Source: Theropithecus gelada
Lineage: Eukaryota; Chordata; Mammalia; Primates; Cercopithecidae
NCBI RefSeq assembly: GCF_003255815.1
Contig: NC_037680.1
Coordinates: forward strand, 12,994,603-13,058,602
Direction of reading: 5' to 3'
DNA length: 64,000 nt
Position numbers and translations under genes: made by a program. The notes under the pieces were generated by a model. That model saw only the letters and a list, made by a program, of their open reading frames with translations. It was not told where the DNA came from and made no database searches. Below, one piece after another: positions 58,031 through 64,000 of this stretch; the stretch's first letter is position 1, and each line of letters begins with the position of its first letter.

Positions 58031-58288
58031 CTGGAAGCTGTGCTCATATCTGTAATCCCAGCACTGTGGGAGGCTGAGGCAGGAGGATCACTTGAGCCCA
58101 GAGGTTCAAGACCAGGCTGGGCAACATAGACCCTGTCTCTACAAAAAAATGTTAAAAATTGACTGGATATGGTGGTGCACGCCTGTAGTCTCAGCTACTT
58201 GGGAGGCTGAGGCGGGGTGATCGCTTGAGCACGGGAAGTCAAGGCTGCAGTAAGCCTTGAAGGCACTGCTCTACTCTAGCCTGGGTAT
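58031..58288 (+). mobile_element. Alu, sense, old
   Basis: Diverged sense Alu from CTGGAAGCTGTGCTCATATC to CTCTAGCCTGGG, with its 3' end lost. Confidence 0.85.
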
Positions 58289-58709
58289 ATATTAACTACC
58301 ACTAGATATCTAAAGCTTTTTCAGGACTTGAAAAATAAATAGATAAGGTTTAGAATTCCTTAAGCTGACAAGATAAGAATAGTGATTTAAAGTATACTAA
58401 TTCTGTTGAGTTTTAAATGTGTATACTGAAAGTTGAGTGTTAACCGTGAAGCAGTAAACTAAAGGGATTTTCAGGGGATTGTGTTTCTTGCTCTGTATTA
58501 CCATTGTTGCCTTACATTGTTAAATATGAATACACAAGGAGAAATTGTGCATATGTGTTCTGTTAATTAGGAGCATGGAATTTTGGGGATGTTTTGATGA
58601 GAAATTCCTCTGGTTGAGAAGTAAAAGAAGCTGGCCAGAAATGGGAGATTCTTGGGATTAGGGCATTTTAACCACGTACTGTAGATTTCAGAAAGAAAAC
58701 AGATAACAC

Positions 58710-59004
58710 TTTTTTTTTTTTTGAGTCAGTCTCACTCCGTTGCCGAGGCGACAGAGTGCAGTGGTGCAGTCTCAGCTCACTGCAACCTCTGCCTCCCGAG
58801 TTCAAGCAATTCTCCTGCCTCAGCCTCCCAAGTCGCTGGGACTGCAGGCACGAGCCACCACACTCAACTAGTTTTTGTATTTTTAGTAGAGATGGGGTTT
58901 CACCATGTTGGCCAGGCTGGTCTCAAACTCCTCACCTCAGATGATCTGCCAGCCTTGTCCTCCCAAAGTGCTGGGATTACAGGCTTGAGCCACTGTGCCT
59001 GGCC
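58710..59004 (-). mobile_element. Alu, antisense
   Basis: Poly-T, then GAGTCAGTCTCACTCCG to CTGTGCCTGGCC. Confidence 0.93.
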
Positions 59005-59263
59005 TTGTTTTGTTTTGTTTTTTGAGACAAGATACTCTGCCCCCCAAGCTGGAGAGCAGTGGTGCAATCTGGGCTCCCTGCAACCCTCTGCCTCCTGGGT
59101 TCAAGCGATTCTTGTGCCTCAGCCTCCCAAGGAGCTGGGACCACAGGCGCATGCCACCATGCCCAGATAATTTTTGTATTTTTAGTAGAGACGGGGTTTT
59201 GCAGTCCACCTGTCTTAGCCTCCCAAAGGGCTGAGATTACAGGTTTGAGCCTCCATGCCCTGC
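59005..59263 (-). mobile_element. Alu, antisense, directly abutting the previous Alu
   Basis: (TTTTG)-type tail at 59005-59023 and body from GAGACAAGATACTCTGCCC to CCATGCCCTGC, with a deletion near 59200. Confidence 0.92.
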
Positions 59264-59274
59264 TTGAAGTGTTT

Positions 59275-59478
59275 CTTTAAGATAGGGATCTGCAAAGAGT
59301 AACACTATTTTAGAGTTTGTGGGCCATAAGGTCTCTGTTGCAACTATACGACTATACCATTGCAGCCGGAAAGCAGCCATAGGGCAGTTTGTAACTGATT
59401 GTGTGTGGCTGCGTTCCAATAAAACTTTGTTGACAAAAATAAATGACCAGCCATGTTTGGCCAATTATCCATAGTTTG
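59275..59478 (-). mobile_element. hAT-Charlie-type non-autonomous transposon fragment
   Basis: Phrases 'ttgtgggccataaggtctct', 'aaagcagccatagggcagtt' and 'gttccaataaaactttgttg' belong to a common MER-type hAT family. The left end is incomplete. Strand and subfamily are not certain. Confidence 0.6.
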
Positions 59479-59783
59479 CCTATTCTTATTTGTGAAATAT
59501 GCTTCTTTGTTTCATCCCTTTATTTTCTATTTTGTTCTCCACCTGGAAAAAATTATCCCAGAATATATGTCTCATGCTGTATTATTGCTGCATGATTATA
59601 ATGTTTTTCTTAAATTGTTAGAGGCTTTTTCTGAGTTTATCCAGAGGAAAGGAAATCTTCAGTGAGTTGAAATGACATCTAAAACTCAGTGAGGGCTTAT
59701 CTGTTCTATAGCTTGAAAATCAGGTTATCTAGATCATTGTTTTAGTTTAATAGTCACTAGATTAAGATTAAGTAGGCAAAATC

Positions 59784-60089
59784 TTTTTTTTTTTTTCTTT
59801 CTTTTTTTTTTTGAGACAGAGTCTCGCTCAGTCGCCCAGGCTAGAGTGCAGTGGCGCAATCTCGGCTCACCACAAACTCCGCCTCCTGGGTTCAAACAAT
59901 TATCTGCCTCAGCCTCCTGAGTAGCTGGGATTACAGGCGTGTGCCACCACGCCTGGCTAATTTTTGTATTTTTAGTAGAGACAGGGTTTCACCATGTTGG
60001 CCAGGCTGGTCTTGAGCTCCTGACTTCATGATCCACCCACCTCGGCCTCAAAGTGCTGGGATTACAGGCTTGAACCACCACGCCTGGCC
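59784..60089 (-). mobile_element. Alu, antisense, with target duplication
   Basis: Full antisense Alu. AGTAGGCAAAATCTT (59771-59785) and AGTAGGCATAATCTT (60090-60104) form a 15-bp duplication with one mismatch. Confidence 0.94.
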
Positions 60090-60394
60090 AGTAGGCATAA
60101 TCTTAACAGAAATAGTTTATATACCTGGTGCTGAAGTAAAAAGATCACAAAAAAGTAATCTGCCTTTTATCCTGACTTTAGGTCAGAGGTTAGGTTGTGG
60201 TTTATGTGGGGTTTTTTTGACACAGCAGGAGCTACCTCGTTTCCATTCTGAAAAAGGTAAAGTTTATTAATTTGGAGAGCAGTTGAATAAGAATCTTGGA
60301 GACCTGATACGTTAAGACTTTCACCATGTTTTGCAGCCCTTTTTTTCTGTGTCAGTCACAAAAAGGCAATTCAAAATTTAAGACATGAAGATGT

Positions 60395-60493
60395 GGCCGG
60401 GTGCAGTCACTCACATATCTTGAGCACAGGAGTTTGAGCCCAGCCTGAGCAACATGGCAAAACCCCGTTTCTACTAAACATACAAAACACACA

Positions 60494-60534
<41 letters not shown>

Positions 60535-60689
60535 CGGGTGTGGTGGCGCACTCCTATAGACCCAACTACTGTGGAGGCTAAGGTGGGAGGATCACCTGAG
60601 CCTGGGAAGTCAAGGTTGTAGTGAGCTGTGATAACGCCAGTGCACTCCAGCCTGGGCAACAGAGGAAACCCTCTCTGGAAAAAAATAAA
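60395..60689 (+). mobile_element. Alu, sense, with CA repeat in the middle linker
   Basis: Sense Alu lacking about 40 bases near its start. AAGACATGAAG at 60380-60390 and 60690-60700 is the target duplication. The A-rich linker between monomers has become a CA microsatellite. Confidence 0.92.
60487..60531 (+). repeat. (AC)n microsatellite within an Alu
   Basis: About 20 AC units with one AG interruption, in the Alu linker position. The minus-strand ORF that reads as alternating Val-Cys is an artefact of this run. Confidence 0.96.
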
Positions 60690-61627
60690 AAGACATGAAG
60701 GTTTATCTGAATCTTAAGAGTGCAGTGATACTAGTATTATTACTTACTGAAATCACTTAACAACTATGTTCCAGAAAAGAACATTGGCTTAGACAGTAGC
60801 TTTGAGAGAGAAGGGCCTCTATTTTAGGCACATACTGTGATTTTTGTGCATATAGCTAATTAATTACATTAATGGATTATTTAACAGATTCTTTTGTTCT
60901 TCTGCTATAAAATGTAATACAGTAGGATACTTAAGAAAAACAAAGCTTACATTTTGTGTACCAGATTTTGGACCAGAACTTGAAGTGTATTTAATGTTTT
61001 ACAACCAAGTTGTTACAGAAATTGAGTCAAAACAATTTTGGTGATGTTGGACCCAAAAGTAGAAAAATAGTCTTTTTCTTTTTTTTTTTCTTTTTCTTTT
61101 CAAATGAGGAAGTGAAGGTCTGGGCATTAGGGTTTTTTTTCATCCAAACTGGATGAAAAAGCTCATGAGACTTTAGCAGGGACTAGTCATAACATTGTCA
61201 AGGAAATTACATCTTGAAAGATTAATGGTTAAATTATAGCTTGTCTGAATTGTCAATCTTAACATTGGCTTAGAATAGTTTACAAAGAAGCTTGCTATTA
61301 CAAAATGAACCTGTAGTCTCTACTAATAGAGGTTCCCCCAGTACTGAAGTTGAATTGGCATTATTAATATTATGTGGTATTCTAATGTATTTGACTGGTG
61401 AATATTTGAGAGTGGCCAGTAACTATTAATGACATTATTTTGGGGGAATGAAACTATAGTTCATCAAAACCACACTACTATGGAAAAGTGGGTCATTTCA
61501 TTGTAATCAAAATTTTAAGAAAATTGATAGAAAAAATTACAACCAAGATAGTTTGCTAATATATTAATAGTGTTGATTCCTAAGAAGTATGAGTATAGTT
61601 GGAGGGATTTTCCTTTTTAAAAAAAAA

Positions 61628-61755
61628 GTCTGGGCATGGTGGCTCACACCTGTGATCCCAGCACTTTGGGAGGCCAAGATGGGAGGATCACTTGAGGCCA
61701 GGAGTTTGAGACCAGCCTGGTCAACATAGTGAGACCCTGTCTCTATTATTTAAAA
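61628..61755 (+). mobile_element. Alu left monomer (FLAM-like), sense
   Basis: A single left monomer from GTCTGGGCATGGTGGCTCAC to ACCCTGTCTCTATT, followed by A-rich sequence. No right arm is present. Confidence 0.85.
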
Positions 61756-61765
61756 AGAAAGAAAG

Positions 61766-62200
61766 AAACTCAAAATATTGCATAGTTCCCTGTATACCCT
61801 TCAGCATCTCCTGATACTGACATCTTACATAACAATATATGATTATCAAAACTAGGAAGTTAACATTGGTACAATACTGTTAACTAAAGCACATATTTTA
61901 TTCACTATTCCATATTTTTTCCTGTTGTAGGATCCCATGTTCCATTTAGTTGACATGTCCCTTCAAGTCTTCTCCAGTCTGTGACAGTTCTTCAGTCTTT
62001 CCTTGTCTTTCGTAACACTGACACTTAGAAGAATAATGGTCATTTTATACAGTGTTCCTTAGCTAGGGTTTGTCTGATGATTTCTCATTATTATGTTGAA
62101 GTTATGTATTTTGAGCAAGAATACCGTAGAAGTAGGTTGGGTCTTGTTTGGTGCATCATATCAAGGGGTACAAAAACTGGTAATGACAACCGTGATCACT
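61766..62200 (+). mobile_element. L1ME-like fragment
   Basis: Phrases 'ttgtaggatcccatgttcca', 'ttagttgacatgtcccttca' and 'ctgtgacagttcttcagtct' recur in old L1-derived repeats. Strand and limits are uncertain. Confidence 0.45.
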
Positions 62201-62682
62201 TGGTTACAGTGGTATCCTTAAAGTGGTTTCTGTACTTTAAAGTCACTTTTTTTTTTCTCTTTGTAATTAGTACATTTCATGGGGAAGATACGTTGGGATT
62301 TTACAAATAACCTTTTTACTCCAATTTTTGTCCACTAATTTTAAAGAATCTATTGATAGATCTTGCCTACAACAAAAATTACTGTGTTGTTTGCCTAATG
62401 AAGATTTTTTTATTGGGGGGGGATTATTTTTAATGTTACTAGATTTTCCAGAGATTCTAATTAAGCAAGTAAAATCAGGAGGGAAAGTAATCGTTACAAA
62501 AGGATTCAGCTTTGAAAATGCCGGTTGAGAGTTGTGTGTACTTCTGTATATGCTGAGGATTGAATAGGAGGGTAAAAGTGAAGTAGATGAACTCCTAGCG
62601 TTCCTTTTTAATACTGCCCACTTAAGAGAAGTTTAAATCCTAAAGGCACCTTCTAAGTTTCAAATTTAAATTTTATTTTTAG

Positions 62683-62753
62683 AGCTAACACATGAGTTTC
62701 TACAAATATTGGAGAAAACGCCTAATAGGTTGAAGAAGATTCGAAACTGGAGG
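62683..62753 (+). CDS. CCNT2: CCNT2 coding exon 8, residues 235-258
   Basis: Two bases finish Glu235, then 23 codons encode LTHEFLQILEKTPNRLKKIR and NWR. This is the last helix of the second cyclin box and the start of the basic tail. The acceptor is TTATTTTTAG and the donor GTAAGAG at 62754. The exon is 71 nt and joins in phase 0 to exon 9. Confidence 0.97.
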
Positions 62754-63279
62754 GTAAGAGAATTGACAGGGTTTAACAGAATTTCAGTCTTTTATGTAAC
62801 ATTTACATAGCTAACCAGTTTGAATTTTTGTGGTTTAATAATCTTTGCCGTATTCCTGAATAATTCAGCGTGTCTCAAGTTACATATACTCACATATTCA
62901 ATTACTGAGTCCAGTAGACTTTGCTAAAGTACATTATACTTTTAAAAAATTTTTCGCAGTGATTATGACGAAAGTATCCTCTTCATTTTACAAATGGGGA
63001 AACTGAAGCCTAGACAAGTTAAATTACTTTCTCAAGTGCTGGGCTAGGATTTAACTTGTATCTGATTCTAAAATTGGTGTTTTCAGTTTTTTATAGCTTT
63101 CTTTTATACCTCTAAATAAGGCACTTATTTACTAGCAACATTAAAACCTTGAACCCCAGGTCATTTTATTTCCATATGTTTAATATATAATGTTTTTAAT
63201 GTATAACTTTTATAAGACAAGAAATTTGCATTAAATTATTTTTCTATATCACTGCTTCTTCTGTGTTTTATTTTAATAG
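62754..63279 (+). other. CCNT2: CCNT2 intron 8
   Basis: A 526-nt intron that includes a probable MIR copy at about 62955-63080. No other feature is visible. Confidence 0.88.
62955..63080 (+). repeat. MIR, sense, CCNT2 intron 8
   Basis: 'cattttacaaatggggaaac' and 'ctaggatttaacttgtatct' match the MIR core. Confidence 0.78.
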
Positions 63280-64000
63280 GCTAATCAGGCGGCTAGGAAA
63301 CCAAAAGTAGATGGACAGGTATCAGAGACACCACTTCTTGGTTCATCTTTGGTCCAGAATTCCATTTTAGTAGATAGTGTCACTGGTGTGCCTACAAACC
63401 CAAGTTTTCAGAAACCATCTACATCAGCATTCCCTGCACCAGTACCTCTAAATTCAGGAAATATTTCTGTTCAAGACAGCCATACATCTGATAATTTGTC
63501 AGTGCTAGCAACAGGAATGCCAAGTACTTCATACGGTTTGTCATCACACCAGGAATGGCCTCAACATCAAGACTCAGCAAGGACAGAACAGATATATTCA
63601 CAGAAACAGGAGACATCTTTGTCTGGTAGCCAGTACAACATCAACTTCCAGCAGGGACCTTCTATGTCACTGCATTCAGGATTACATCACAGACCTGACA
63701 AAATTTCAGATCATTCTTCTGTTAAGCAAGAATATACTCATAAAGCAGGGAGCAGTAAACACCATGGGCCAATTTCTGCTACTCCAGGAATAATTCCTCA
63801 GAAAATGTCTTTAGACAAATATAGAGAAAAGCGTAAACTAGAAACTCTTGATCTTGATGTAAGGGATCATTATATAGCTGCCCAGGTAGAACAGCAGCAC
63901 AAACAAGGGCAGTCACAGGCAGCCAGCAGCAGTTCTGTTACTTCTCCCATTAAAATGAAAATACCCATTGCAAATACTGAAAAATACATGGCAGATAAAA
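63280..64000 (+). CDS. CCNT2: CCNT2 coding exon 9 (partial, runs off the window), residues 259-498
   Basis: The terminal long exon begins ANQAARKPKVDGQ and is open for 240 codons to the window edge. Asn260 lies where cyclin T1 has Cys261, the residue known to separate the two cyclins in lentiviral Tat binding. The middle is Ser/Thr/Pro-rich and likely disordered. A conserved block DKYREKRKLETLDLDVRDHY near residues 445-465 resembles the same region of cyclin T1. The sequence then becomes Lys-rich (SPIKMKIPIANTEKYMADK). The His-rich, Ser-rich C-terminus and the alternative ends of isoforms T2a (663 aa) and T2b (730 aa) lie beyond the window. Confidence 0.96.

Larger units (their letters stand above)
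57887..62682 (+). other. CCNT2: CCNT2 intron 7
   Basis: A 4.8-kb intron carrying six Alu-type elements (58031, 58710, 59005, 59784, 60395, 61628), one hAT-type fragment (59275-59478), and an L1-like piece (61766-62200). The stretches 58290-58709, 60701-61627 and 62201-62682 show nothing recognisable. Confidence 0.9.

Noticed and set aside
1..64000. CRISPR arrays, bacterial operons or phage features
   Set aside because: All coding signals are spliced vertebrate genes, and all regular repeats are primate transposons or microsatellites.

Overview
The window is nuclear DNA from a primate, most likely an Old World monkey. Three intact Alu elements (from 1457, 6675 and 44809) carry what I recall as Old World monkey AluY (AluYR-type) features ('ggctcaagcctg', 'ccgagacggg', 'gagatccggccactgc') and sit between near-perfect 15-16 bp target-site duplications. 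The rest is a typical mammalian mix of L1, older Alus, ERV LTRs, Tigger and hAT transposons, MIRs and microsatellites. The gene order matches human 2q21.3: ACMSD then CCNT2, both on the + strand.

Layout. 1-12190 is the 3' part of ACMSD. Its last two coding exons are at 8599-8697 and 12128-12190 and encode the last 53 residues, including the metal-ligand aspartate. Upstream intron sequence is mostly an inverted L1, a long L1M with nested Alus, and three GGAA/GGGA purine arrays. 12191-28100 is the intergenic region of about 16 kb, with Alus, an ancient repeat present twice, a probable solo LTR, ERVL-type LTR remnants, and a multilayer nest (21400-27240) of L1s, an ERV1-like LTR, Alus and a small pogo-type transposon. 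About 28130-29240 is the CpG-island promoter of CCNT2.

28832-64000 is CCNT2 (cyclin T2), coding exons 1-9. Exon 9 runs off the right edge. The joined frame is open through residue 498, and each junction falls where the known cyclin T2 protein requires. The missing part is the C-terminal end, including the alternative 3' ends. Introns are rich in Alus; intron 2 alone is about 17 kb.

The two genes do not form a pathway. ACMSD is a cytosolic kynurenine-pathway decarboxylase that limits quinolinate and NAD formation. Cyclin T2 is the regulatory subunit of CDK9 in P-TEFb, which releases paused RNA polymerase II.

I found no new multi-gene system. The observations most worth a second look are: a textbook U12-type (minor spliceosome) first coding intron in CCNT2; a 378-bp segment copied from about 2 kb away into the middle of an Alu; a perfect 15-bp hairpin inside an L1 that looks like a template-switch scar; and a very weak 5' splice site after the 46-nt exon 6 of CCNT2. 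Subfamily names of repeats are from memory and were not checked against a library.
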